DNA from: HT1-32 sp040219025
GTDB taxonomy: Bacteria > Pseudomonadota > Alphaproteobacteria > Rhodospirillales > HT1-32
Reading direction: 5' to 3'
Assembly (NCBI GenBank): GCA_040219025.1
Contig: JAVJTE010000020.1
Location: 310,001 to 374,000 of the forward strand
Length of the DNA: 64,000 bases
A program made the position numbers and the translations under genes. Under the pieces are notes generated by a model. It saw only the letters and a list, made by a program, of their open reading frames with translations, searched no databases and was not told where the DNA came from. Shown in pieces: positions 55,363-63,844 of this stretch (position 1 is its first letter; every line of letters starts with the position of its first letter).

Positions 55363-56694
55363 ATGGACAACAAGTTTGATCTGATTGTGCGCAAGGGTAC
55401 CTGTGTTCTGCCGGGCCGGGCCGTGGCTGCCGCCGATATCGGCATTCGCAATGGCCGCATCGAGGCCGTTGGCGCACTTGGTTCGGCCAGCGCCGAGCAC
55501 ACCTTTGATGCGATGGGGCTGCATGTGCTGCCGGGCGTGATCGTCACCCAGGTGCATTTCCGCGAGCCGGGGCTGGAACATAAGGAAGATCTGGCGACCG
55601 GGTCCGCAGCGGCGGCAATGGGCGGGGTGACCGCGTTCTTTGAAATGCCGAACACCTCACCGCTGACCCTGACCGCAGATGATTTCCAGAACAAGCTGGA
55701 TCGTGCGAAGGGCCGCAGCTGGACCGACCATGCCTTTTTCATCGGCGGGTCTGCCGGTAATGCGCACCGGCTGCACGAACTGGAAAAGCTGCCCGGCTGC
55801 TCCGGTGTGAAAGTCTTTATGGGATCATCGACCGGTGACCTGCTGGCGGAAGATGACGAGACGCTGGAAGCCATTTTGTCGAACGGCATTCGCCGGGTCG
55901 CCATACATGCCGAGGACGAGCCCCGCCTGCGGGAGCGTTTCGAACTGGTACGCGGCGGCGCCGATGTGGAAATGCATCCGGTCTGGCGCGACGCCGAAAC
56001 CGCGATCCTGGCCACGAAGCGCATTCTTGCGCTGGCAAAGAAAACCGGCCGCCGGGTACATGTGCTGCATATCACCACCGGCGACGAGATGGAGCTGCTG
56101 AAAGACGCGAAGGACTATGCGACCGTCGAATGTACGCCGCAGCATCTGACCCTGTCCGCCCCCGACTGCTATCGCGAGCTTGGCTCGCTGGCCCAGATGA
56201 ACCCGCCGATCCGCGATGCCAGCCACCGGGACCGGTTATGGCGGGCGCTGGCGGAAGGGGTTGTCGATGTCATCGGATCCGATCACGCACCGCATACGCT
56301 GGAAGAAAAAGCCGGTCAGTATCCGGCCAGCCCGTCCGGCATGCCGGGGGTGCAGACACTGGTGCCGATCATGCTGGATCATGTGGCCGCCGGTCGCCTG
56401 ACCCTGCAGCGGTTTGTCGACCTGACCAGCGCCGGTCCGCAGCGTATCTACAACATTGCCGGCAAGGGCCGTATTGCCCGTGGCTATGACGCCGACCTGA
56501 CCATTGTCGACCTGAAGGCGGAACGCACGATCAGCAATGACTGGGTCGCCAGCAAATGTGGCTGGACGCCGTTTGACGGCCGCAAGGTGCGCGGCTGGCC
56601 GATGGCCACCGTGATTCGCGGCAATGTCGTGATGCGTGACGGTGCGTTGCAGGGCGAGCCGGCCGGTCAGCCGGTCCGGTTTCAGGGCGTCTGA
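55363..56694 (+). CDS. Dihydroorotase-family amidohydrolase, altered metal site
   Basis: A 443-residue cyclic amidohydrolase. K150 (VKVFMGSSTGD) is the position of the carboxylated lysine, and H182, H236 and D307 (IGSDHAPHT) are the further ligands. In classic class I enzymes the first motif is DxHxHFRE; here residues 61-66 read VTQVHF, so the aspartate is V61 and the first histidine is Q63. Q63 occurs in a group of alphaproteobacterial dihydroorotase-like proteins I recall; the V61 change is less usual. It starts directly after asnB, with no gap. Orotate pathway role is doubtful. Confidence 0.85.
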   Translation: MDNKFDLIVRKGTCVLPGRAVAAADIGIRNGRIEAVGALGSASAEHTFDAMGLHVLPGVIVTQVHFREPGLEHKEDLATGSAAAAMGGVTAFFEMPNTSPLTLTADDFQNKLDRAKGRSWTDHAFFIGGSAGNAHRLHELEKLPGCSGVKVFMGSSTGDLLAEDDETLEAILSNGIRRVAIHAEDEPRLRERFELVRGGADVEMHPVWRDAETAILATKRILALAKKTGRRVHVLHITTGDEMELLKDAKDYATVECTPQHLTLSAPDCYRELGSLAQMNPPIRDASHRDRLWRALAEGVVDVIGSDHAPHTLEEKAGQYPASPSGMPGVQTLVPIMLDHVAAGRLTLQRFVDLTSAGPQRIYNIAGKGRIARGYDADLTIVDLKAERTISNDWVASKCGWTPFDGRKVRGWPMATVIRGNVVMRDGALQGEPAGQPVRFQGV

Positions 56695-56718
56695 AACCGG
56701 TCCCGTCTGAAAGCCCGG

Positions 56719-57417
56719 TCAGGCCGGAATGGTGAGGCCTTTCTGGACCGCCGGGCGGGCCAGACAGCGTTCCAGATAGGCAGTGACATTGGGCCGGGTT
56801 TCAAGCTCGGCTTCCTTCGCCGCGCCGTAGAAACCGCCCATCACCCGGATCCACGGGAAGATCGCCATATCGGCAATGGTATAGTCGTCACCCATCATGT
56901 AATCGCGACCTTCCAGCCGCTGGTTCAGCACCCCCAGCAGGCGCTTTGATTCATTCAGATAGCGCTCGGTCGGATAGTTGTCGGTGATCTTGTCGGCGGC
57001 AAATTTGAAGAAATGCCCGAACTGGCCGAACATCGGCCCGACGCCCCCCATCTGGAACATCAGCCACTGGATGGTCTCATACCGGGCTGCCGGGTCTGCC
57101 GGCAGGAACCTGCCCGTCTTCTCGGCCAGATAGATCAGGATAGCGCCGCTCTCGAACAACGGCAGCGGCTTGCCGCCCGGGCCATCCGGGTCAATGATCG
57201 CCGGGATCTTGTTGTTCGGGTTGAGGGACAGAAATTCAGGGGTCATCTGGTCGTCAGTGCCGAAGGAGACCTTGTGCGCCTCATAGGCGAGGCCGGTTTC
57301 CTCCAGCATGATCGAGACCTTCACGCCGTTCGGTGTCGGCAGTGAATAAAGCTGAATGCGGTCCGGATGTCTGGCCGGCCAGCGACCGGTGATCGGGAAT
57401 TCTGAAAGATCGGACAA
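56719..57417 (-). CDS. Glutathione S-transferase family protein (YfcG/YghU-like)
   Basis: A 232-residue GST. The N-terminal thioredoxin fold has SLPTPNGVKVSIMLEETGLAYE and NPNNKIPAI with the cis-proline, then LPLFESGAILIYLAEKTGRF; the C-terminal helices hold YTIADMAIFPWI. The TPNG-start and length match the YfcG/YghU (Nu-class) disulfide-bond oxidoreductase GSTs. It is divergent from ltaE. Confidence 0.92.
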   Translation of the reverse strand: MSDLSEFPITGRWPARHPDRIQLYSLPTPNGVKVSIMLEETGLAYEAHKVSFGTDDQMTPEFLSLNPNNKIPAIIDPDGPGGKPLPLFESGAILIYLAEKTGRFLPADPAARYETIQWLMFQMGGVGPMFGQFGHFFKFAADKITDNYPTERYLNESKRLLGVLNQRLEGRDYMMGDDYTIADMAIFPWIRVMGGFYGAAKEAELETRPNVTAYLERCLARPAVQKGLTIPA

Positions 57418-57531
57418 GACTCTGCCCCCCCTTTGTATCTGTTTATGTTATCGGGTAGATGGTGTCGCAGGCGGCCCTTTCAATTCATCGGCCAGCCTGT
57501 AGCCTACCCGGAATCAGAGAGCGAGGATGAC

Positions 57532-58599
57532 ATGAACATTTATGCAGGTTCAAAAGCAACCGCCGCGATCGCGGACCAGAGCCGCTACATTGACCTGCGT
57601 TCAGATACGGTAACCCGCCCGTCAGCCGCCATGCGGGCGGCGATGGCGGAGGCGATTGTCGGCGATGACGTCTATGGCGAAGACCCGACAGTGACCCGGC
57701 TGGAGGAGGTCGCGGCCGACATGATGGGCAAGGAAGCCGGGCTCTATCTGTCTTCCGGCACACAGAGCAATCTGACCGGCGTGCTGGCCCATTGCGGCCG
57801 GGGTGACGAGATCATCATCGGTAATGCCTATCACGTCTTCCGTTACGAGGCGGGGGGTGCCTCCGTACTTGGCAGCGCGGTCTACCAGATCCTGCCGGTA
57901 CAGCCGGACGGATCAATCCGCGCCGAAGATGTTGCCGCCGCCATCAAACCGGATGATCCGCATCACCCGGTCAGCCGCCTGCTGTCGCTGGAGAATACGG
58001 TCTCCGGCATGGTGCTGTCCCCGGCCACACTGGCCGCCTCTGCCGCGCCGGCCAGAGCCGTCGGAATGGCCGTGCATATGGACGGTGCCCGGCTGTTCAA
58101 CGCGGCTGTTGCGCTGGGCTGTGCGCCCCGGGATATCGCCGATATCGCCGATACGGTCTCGATCTGTCTGTCGAAGGGTCTGGGTGCGCCGGTAGGCTCG
58201 GTGCTGGTCGGCCCGGCGGAACTGATCGCGAAGGCCCGGCGCCTGCGCAAGATGCTGGGTGGCGGTATGCGCCAGGCCGGTATTCTGGCCGCCGCCGGTC
58301 TTTACGCCCTGACAGAGAACATCGACAGCCTGTCGGAAGACCATCGCCGTGCGGCCATCCTGGCGGATGCGCTGCAGGACATGCCGGGCATTGTCCGGGA
58401 TATCCGCCGGACACAGAGCAACATGCTGTTCGCAAGGCTGGCTGAAGGCCGGGGTGACAGCTTGCGTGAACATCTCGCCGGGCACGAAATCATTGTCGCC
58501 GGTGGCGATGTGATCCGGATCGTCCTGCATCGCGACATCGATGACAATCGCCTCGACCGGGTGATCAGCGCCTTCCGCGGTTTCCACAACAAGATCTAG
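57532..58599 (+). CDS. ltaE: L-threonine aldolase (low-specificity)
   Basis: A 355-residue PLP enzyme that splits threonine to glycine and acetaldehyde. IDLRSDTVTRPS and GDDVYGEDPTV at the N-terminus, HMDGARLFNAAVAL, and the PLP lysine in SICLSKGLGAPVGS are typical. I use the ATG at 57532 (GAGGATGAC before it) instead of the ATG at 57433. It could feed glycine to the gcv system, which is elsewhere in the window, but it is separately transcribed. Confidence 0.94.
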   Translation: MNIYAGSKATAAIADQSRYIDLRSDTVTRPSAAMRAAMAEAIVGDDVYGEDPTVTRLEEVAADMMGKEAGLYLSSGTQSNLTGVLAHCGRGDEIIIGNAYHVFRYEAGGASVLGSAVYQILPVQPDGSIRAEDVAAAIKPDDPHHPVSRLLSLENTVSGMVLSPATLAASAAPARAVGMAVHMDGARLFNAAVALGCAPRDIADIADTVSICLSKGLGAPVGSVLVGPAELIAKARRLRKMLGGGMRQAGILAAAGLYALTENIDSLSEDHRRAAILADALQDMPGIVRDIRRTQSNMLFARLAEGRGDSLREHLAGHEIIVAGGDVIRIVLHRDIDDNRLDRVISAFRGFHNKI

Positions 58600-58619
58600 G
58601 CCGGCCAGCACGGAAGCCG

Positions 58620-59258
58620 TCAGAGTTCGGTGAAATTATTCGTCTTTTCATCCAGCGCCAGCAGGCGTGACGGGCCGATATCGAAATACCAGCCATGCAG
58701 GGCAACCTCGCCGGCGGCTTCACGGTCGGCGATCCACGGGAATGTGCGGAGATTGGCCAGTGACAGCCGGACAACTTCCCGCTCCACCTCCGGGGCCAGA
58801 TCGACGGCAGAACAGCAGCTGTCGGCAACCCGCTGATAGGCGTCGCGGGCAATGCTGATCCATTGCGGGATAAACTCGCCCACATCGGTGGCCCCCCGCT
58901 GGTCCTCGATCAGGGCGCGTACCCCGCCGCATTTGGCATGGCCCAGAACAATCACATTGCGGATGCCTAGCCCGCAGACGGCGAATTCCAGCGCCGCGCT
59001 GGTGCCGTGATAACCGCCATCCGGGTTATAGGGCGGGGCAATATTCGCCACATTGCGGATCAGAAACAGCTCGCCGGGTTCAGCCTGGGTGATCAGGGTC
59101 GGGTTGACCCGCGAATCGCTGCAGGCAATGACCACCGCCTTGGGTGACTGTCCGATCTGTGCAAGCTGCGCATAGCGCTCGTGAACCTCGGCAAATTCCG
59201 GGCCCTTGAAGCTCTGATAGCCCTGCCGCATCCGTCTGATAAAACTGTCGTCCGCCAA
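58620..59258 (-). CDS. Carbonic anhydrase, beta class
   Basis: A 212-residue zinc enzyme that interconverts CO2 and bicarbonate. Zinc ligands C46 (ACSDSRVNP), H107 and C110 (LGHAKCGGV), with the catalytic D48-R50 pair, are all present. Length normal. Convergent with ltaE. Nearby (63845) is an SbtA-like bicarbonate permease, though other genes lie between. Confidence 0.96.
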   Translation of the reverse strand: MADDSFIRRMRQGYQSFKGPEFAEVHERYAQLAQIGQSPKAVVIACSDSRVNPTLITQAEPGELFLIRNVANIAPPYNPDGGYHGTSAALEFAVCGLGIRNVIVLGHAKCGGVRALIEDQRGATDVGEFIPQWISIARDAYQRVADSCCSAVDLAPEVEREVVRLSLANLRTFPWIADREAAGEVALHGWYFDIGPSRLLALDEKTNNFTEL

Positions 59259-59294
59259 AAGTCATCCCCGCTGATTAATCCGGTGCGGCGGTGC

Positions 59295-59462
59295 TCAGGC
59301 CTTTCCTGACCGCCGGCAGCGGTCGGAACAGTAACGTACATTGTCCCAGTCGCGTGCCCACTTCTTACGCCAGACAATCGGAAGACCGCAAGCAGCACAG
59401 GGCTTTCTCGGCAAATCCGCTTTCTTTACCGTCTTGCCGCCGCCTTTCGGGCCGCGCCGCAT
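59295..59462 (-). CDS. DUF2256 small zinc-binding-like protein
   Basis: A 55-residue protein read leftward, too short for routine prediction. It starts MRRGPKGGGK and has a basic KKADLPRKPC lead, then CAACGLPIVWRKKWARDWDNVRYC-type core split as CxxC ... WRKKW ... YCSDRCRR, the four-cysteine pattern of DUF2256. Its ATG overlaps the photolyase TGA by one base (TGATG), so it is translationally coupled to the photolyase. DUF2256 proteins are often found next to cryptochrome/photolyase genes; the function is unknown. Confidence 0.9.
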   Translation of the reverse strand: MRRGPKGGGKTVKKADLPRKPCAACGLPIVWRKKWARDWDNVRYCSDRCRRSGKA

Positions 59463-61003
59463 CAGAGGCTGAATTCTGTCTGCCGGGGGTCGGATCCGGT
59501 CTTGCGTTTCCGCTCTGCCACCGGGCGGCGGCTCTTGCGGCTGCCATGCCGGGCCTGGATGCTGTCGGCTTCAGCATGGAAGTCCCTGCCACGCCGGACG
59601 GCATAAAGCCTGTCCCTGGCCTCTCGCGCCGCCTGCTGCAGATCGACGACAGGGGCCGGGTAGGTCATGCCCGGGCGAAAGCCGGCGCTGGCCAGAATCA
59701 GTGGCGAGGCAAGCCATGGTTCGTGCAGGTCCTCGACCGGCAGCTGGTCCAGTTCGGGTACCCAGCGCCGGATAAAACGGCCTTCCGGATCCTGCTCCCG
59801 GGACTGCTTGACCGGGTTGTAGATCCGGATGGTGTTGATGCCGGTGGAGCCGGACTGCATCTGCATCTGCGACCAGTGGATGCCCGGTTCATAATCGGTG
59901 AACCAGCGCCCCAGAACGAATCCGGGCTCCTGCCAGTGCATCCAGAGGTGATGTGTTGCAAAGGAGGCCAGCATGGCGCGCATCCGGAAATTGATCCAGC
60001 CGGTCTGCCGCAGTGACCGCAGGCAGGCATCAACAAACGGATATCCGGTCTCACCGGCTTCAAAGCGTTGCAGAAGGCCGGGGTCTGTCTGGCGCAGCCC
60101 GCGATAGGCCGGATGAATATCCCTGAATTCAATCGAGGGTTCGTCCTCCAGTTTCTGGATGAAATGACAATGCCAGGCCAGCCGGCTGGAAAACGAGGAC
60201 AGGGACTGTTTCCAGAGAGTGTTGCCGGGTCCTTCAAGCGCTGACTGTCGCCGGCGCAGGGCGGTCACGATCTCCCGGACCGAAAGGCTGCCCAGTGCGA
60301 TATGCGGGCTGAGCCGGGAACAGGCGTCAGCCCCTTCCAGCGGGCCCGACATTGCCCGGCGATAGTTCTCTCCACGGCTGTCCAGAAAGCTCTGCAGGCA
60401 GCTCACGGCCCGGGTGCGGCCACCGCGCTGGATCTGATCGCGCCCCGGACTACCCTCTGTGCCGCCCTGCCGGACGGTCACCTTTTCCGGCAGGGGATCG
60501 CTATGCACACCTGCAGCCGGGGTCACCCGGGCGGGCGGGTCGATTGCGGGCAGGGACATGAAACTGTTCCATTTTGCGGCCCAGCCGTCCCGGCTTTTCA
60601 GCCGCCGGATCACACCGGACTGGCGGCTTTCACGGAAGCGGATACCATTTGCCCGGCACCAGGCAATGACCTGTCTGTCGCGGGCATAGGTCCAGGCATT
60701 GCCGGTCTCTTCATGTGCCCAGACCGTCTCTATGGCCTGTTCAGCCCGCAAGTCATCCAGAATGCGGGTGATCTCGCCCTGCCGGATAATCAGGGTCAGC
60801 CCGAGGCCGGCCAGATCCTCCCGCAGGCCGGACAGGCAGTCGCGGGTAAACTGCCATTGCCGGTCAGAGCTGTCGGGCAGTTGCCAGTAGTCCGGTTCGA
60901 CCACATAGAGCGGCAAAACCGGTCCCCTGCGCGATGCTTCGGCAAGCGGCGCATGATCGGTGATGCGAAGGTCGCGTTTGTACCATACGATCTGTATACC
61001 CAT
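59462..61003 (-). CDS. Cryptochrome/deoxyribodipyrimidine photolyase family protein
   Basis: A 513-residue flavoprotein. The N-terminal photolyase alpha/beta domain opens VWYKRDLRITDHAPL; the FAD-binding helical domain has AGETGYPFVDACLRSLRQTG, INFRMRAMLASF, MQSGSTGINTIRIYNP. This family is related to photolyases and cryptochromes; either pyrimidine-dimer repair or light sensing is possible. There is no C-terminal Fe-S cysteine cluster. It is followed by the coupled DUF2256 gene. Divergent from the formylglutamate amidohydrolase gene. Confidence 0.92.
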   Translation of the reverse strand: MGIQIVWYKRDLRITDHAPLAEASRRGPVLPLYVVEPDYWQLPDSSDRQWQFTRDCLSGLREDLAGLGLTLIIRQGEITRILDDLRAEQAIETVWAHEETGNAWTYARDRQVIAWCRANGIRFRESRQSGVIRRLKSRDGWAAKWNSFMSLPAIDPPARVTPAAGVHSDPLPEKVTVRQGGTEGSPGRDQIQRGGRTRAVSCLQSFLDSRGENYRRAMSGPLEGADACSRLSPHIALGSLSVREIVTALRRRQSALEGPGNTLWKQSLSSFSSRLAWHCHFIQKLEDEPSIEFRDIHPAYRGLRQTDPGLLQRFEAGETGYPFVDACLRSLRQTGWINFRMRAMLASFATHHLWMHWQEPGFVLGRWFTDYEPGIHWSQMQMQSGSTGINTIRIYNPVKQSREQDPEGRFIRRWVPELDQLPVEDLHEPWLASPLILASAGFRPGMTYPAPVVDLQQAAREARDRLYAVRRGRDFHAEADSIQARHGSRKSRRPVAERKRKTGSDPRQTEFSL

Positions 61004-61073
61004 CTGGTTTATCTGGTAACAGGGTGATGCGAATCCAACGACGGATCACCGGTATTGAAACGAGAACAGCGAC

Positions 61074-61937
61074 ATGAGCGGAAAGACAGACATCCCCGGC
61101 GTGCTCTACCTGCAGGAGGCGACAGGCGATCCGGCCCCTGTGGTGTTCGACAGCCCGCACAGCGGCGAGGTGCTGCCGCCGGAGTTCGACTATATTGTCC
61201 CGCTGCCGGTCCTGCGCACCGGCGTCGACATGTTTGTCGACGAACTGTTCAGCGCCGGGCCTGCGGCAGGGGCCTCGCTGCTGGCAGCGCATTTTCCACG
61301 GATGTTCATTGATGCCAACCGGTCAGAAGACGATATCGACCCGGCGATGATCGACGGTACCTGGACACGCGGGCTCAACCCGACCGACAAAAGTGCGAAA
61401 GGCTTCGGTCTGATCCGCACCCTTGCCCTGCCGGACCAGCCGGTTCACGCACGGCCACTGACCGTGGCGGAGATTGAGGATCGTATCGACCGCTATTTCA
61501 CGCCCTACCACACGGCCCTGAAACGCCAGCTTGATCAGTGCTTTGACCGGTTCGGCGGGGTCTGGCATGTGGATTGTCATTCCATGAAGTCGATGGGCAA
61601 CCGGATGAATGATGATGCCGGCAAACCACGGGCGGATTTCGTCATCAGCGACCGCGACGGCACGACCTCTGACCCGGCCTTCACCGCTTTCGTCGCCGGA
61701 CAGCTGAAATCGGACGGTTACGATGTCGGCATCAACTGGCCCTACAAGGGGGCGGCCCTGATCCGGAACTACAGTGATCCCGCCGCCAACCGCCACAGTA
61801 TCCAGATCGAGATCAACCGGCGTCTGTACATGGATGAAGAGAACTATGAGAAATCGGCAGGGTTCGACCGGCTGAAAGCGGATCTCGACAAACTGGTGCG
61901 TGATGTGGTGGCTTATGCCAGAGATCAACTGCGCTGA
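61074..61937 (+). CDS. N-formylglutamate amidohydrolase family protein
   Basis: A 287-residue zinc amidohydrolase. Typical segments: FDSPHSGEVLPPEF, VDMFVDELF, DANRSEDDIDP and VWHVDCHSMKS, with VVISDRDG-type FVISDRDG and NWPYKGAAL further on. The family removes formate from N-formylglutamate in histidine degradation, but no hut genes are in the window. It is divergent from the photolyase, with a 70-bp gap. Confidence 0.9.
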   Translation: MSGKTDIPGVLYLQEATGDPAPVVFDSPHSGEVLPPEFDYIVPLPVLRTGVDMFVDELFSAGPAAGASLLAAHFPRMFIDANRSEDDIDPAMIDGTWTRGLNPTDKSAKGFGLIRTLALPDQPVHARPLTVAEIEDRIDRYFTPYHTALKRQLDQCFDRFGGVWHVDCHSMKSMGNRMNDDAGKPRADFVISDRDGTTSDPAFTAFVAGQLKSDGYDVGINWPYKGAALIRNYSDPAANRHSIQIEINRRLYMDEENYEKSAGFDRLKADLDKLVRDVVAYARDQLR

Positions 61938-62001
61938 ACGCCCTGCATTTCCCCGGAACATACCCGAATGACTGCCATCCCGGCATGACAAGGCTCCCCT
62001 C

Positions 62002-63783
62002 ATGACGATGCCCCAGATTTTGCTTACCGGCCTGCTTGTGCTGATGTTCACCCTGTTCCTGTGGGGCAAGTTTCGCTACGACCTTGTTGCCTTCGGCGGG
62101 CTCATGGCGGCGGTTGTTCTTGGCCTTATTCCCTCGGCGGAGGCATTCAGCGGGTTCGGGCATCCGGCGACTGTCACGGTTGCCGCGGTGCTGATCCTCA
62201 GCCGTGCGCTGGCGAATTCCGGTGTGACGGAAATGCTGGCTCGGCTGATCAGTCCGATGACCGGCACGACCACAACCCATATCGGCGGGCTGGCCGGGAT
62301 TGGCGGGCTGCTGTCCGGCTTCATGAACAATGTCGGCGCGCTGGCCCTGCTGATGCCGGTGGCGATCCAGACCGCGCTTGCTGCAAAACGCCGGACTGCG
62401 CTGATACTGATGCCACTGTCGTTCGGGTCAATTCTGGGCGGGCTGATTACCCTGATCGGCACCCCGCCCAACGTCATTATCGCCAACTACCGTGCCGTCA
62501 GCGCGGGTGAACCGTTCGGGATGTTCGATTTCACCCCCGTCGGGATTGTCCTCGCGGTATCCGGCATTCTGTTTGTTGCCCTGATCGGCTGGCGGCTGAT
62601 GCCGCAGGAACGCAGCGGCTCGGCAGAAAACGGGGATCTGGTGCAGATCGACAACTATATCTTTGAATTCGTGATTCCGAAGGAAAGCGACTATATCGAC
62701 AAATGCTGGGCCGATGTGGAGGCCGATGCCGGAGAGAGCGACATACAGGGTCTGGCGATTGTCCGGCGGGGCCGGCGGTTGTCCGGCTTTCCCAAGCGGG
62801 AACCGCTGGTGGCCGGCGACATCCTGCTGATCGAGACCAGTGCCGAACAGGCAGACAAATTTGCCACGGAAACCGGCTTCACGATCAGCGGCACCGAAAC
62901 CAAGGGCCGTTCCGCCCTGGAATCCGGCGATCTTCACCTGATGCAGGGCGTGGTCCAGCCCCGCACCCGGCTGGACGGGCGTACCGTCGAGTCGGTCAGG
63001 TTCCGCAGCCGCCATGAAGTCCATCTGCTCGGGGTCTCGCGGCAGGGTCGCCAGCAGATTGGCCGGCTGCGCCATTTCCGGCTGCAGGCGGGTGATGTCA
63101 TGTTGCTGTATGGTGAGCAGGAACGTCTCGACGGGGCGGCAAAACGGCTCGGCATTCTGCCGCTGATGGCCAGTGCGGTGACACTGGGTGCGCGCCGCAA
63201 GGCAATCGCGACCATCGGTGTTTTCGGTCTGGCCGTGCTGCTGGCCTCGCTGAAACTGGTCGCCCTGCCGATTGCGCTGGGTATCGCCGCGCTGCTGGTG
63301 GTGCTGATGAATGTCGTGCCGATGCGTGATCTGTATGATGCCATCGACTGGCCGGTGATTGTGTTGCTGGCGGGGATGATCCCCGTCGGGGCTGCGCTGG
63401 AATCGACGGGCCTTGCAGACCTCGCCGCCAATGCCCTGGCGACGTCACCTGTCGGGCAGTCACCGGTACTGGCGCTGATTCTGATCTTTGCCGTCACCAT
63501 GACTGTCTCCGACGTGCTCAACAACGCGGCGACGGCGGTGCTGATGGCACCCATCGCGGTACGCACGGCCAGCGGCATGGATGTCAATCCGGACTCCTTC
63601 CTGATGGCGGTTGCCATTGGCGCATCCTGTGCTTTCCTGACCCCGATCGGTCACCAGAACAATGCTCTTGTCATGGGCCCCGGCGGCTATCGCTTTGGCG
63701 ATTACTGGCGCATGGGCCTGCCGCTGGAGGTGTTGCTGATCGCCATCGGCACACCAATGATCCTGCTGGTCTGGCCGTTGTGA
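62002..63783 (+). CDS. SLC13 family permease with RCK domains
   Basis: A 593-residue inner-membrane transporter. N-terminal membrane bundle (about 1-200) with FMNNVGALALLMPV and IGTPPNVIIANY, two cytosolic RCK_C (TrkA-C) domains (about 215-285 and 308-385), and a C-terminal bundle (about 395-593) with LNNAATAVLMAPIA and TPIGHQNNALVMGPGGY. The pattern is that of SLC13/DASS-type Na+-coupled anion (sulfate or dicarboxylate) carriers with regulatory RCK domains. Substrate not determined. Confidence 0.9.
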   Translation: MTMPQILLTGLLVLMFTLFLWGKFRYDLVAFGGLMAAVVLGLIPSAEAFSGFGHPATVTVAAVLILSRALANSGVTEMLARLISPMTGTTTTHIGGLAGIGGLLSGFMNNVGALALLMPVAIQTALAAKRRTALILMPLSFGSILGGLITLIGTPPNVIIANYRAVSAGEPFGMFDFTPVGIVLAVSGILFVALIGWRLMPQERSGSAENGDLVQIDNYIFEFVIPKESDYIDKCWADVEADAGESDIQGLAIVRRGRRLSGFPKREPLVAGDILLIETSAEQADKFATETGFTISGTETKGRSALESGDLHLMQGVVQPRTRLDGRTVESVRFRSRHEVHLLGVSRQGRQQIGRLRHFRLQAGDVMLLYGEQERLDGAAKRLGILPLMASAVTLGARRKAIATIGVFGLAVLLASLKLVALPIALGIAALLVVLMNVVPMRDLYDAIDWPVIVLLAGMIPVGAALESTGLADLAANALATSPVGQSPVLALILIFAVTMTVSDVLNNAATAVLMAPIAVRTASGMDVNPDSFLMAVAIGASCAFLTPIGHQNNALVMGPGGYRFGDYWRMGLPLEVLLIAIGTPMILLVWPL

Positions 63784-63844
63784 TGAGCGGATTCACGGCT
63801 GCCGCCTTACCCCGGAACGAACGTACCGAAGGACGGAAAAAATA

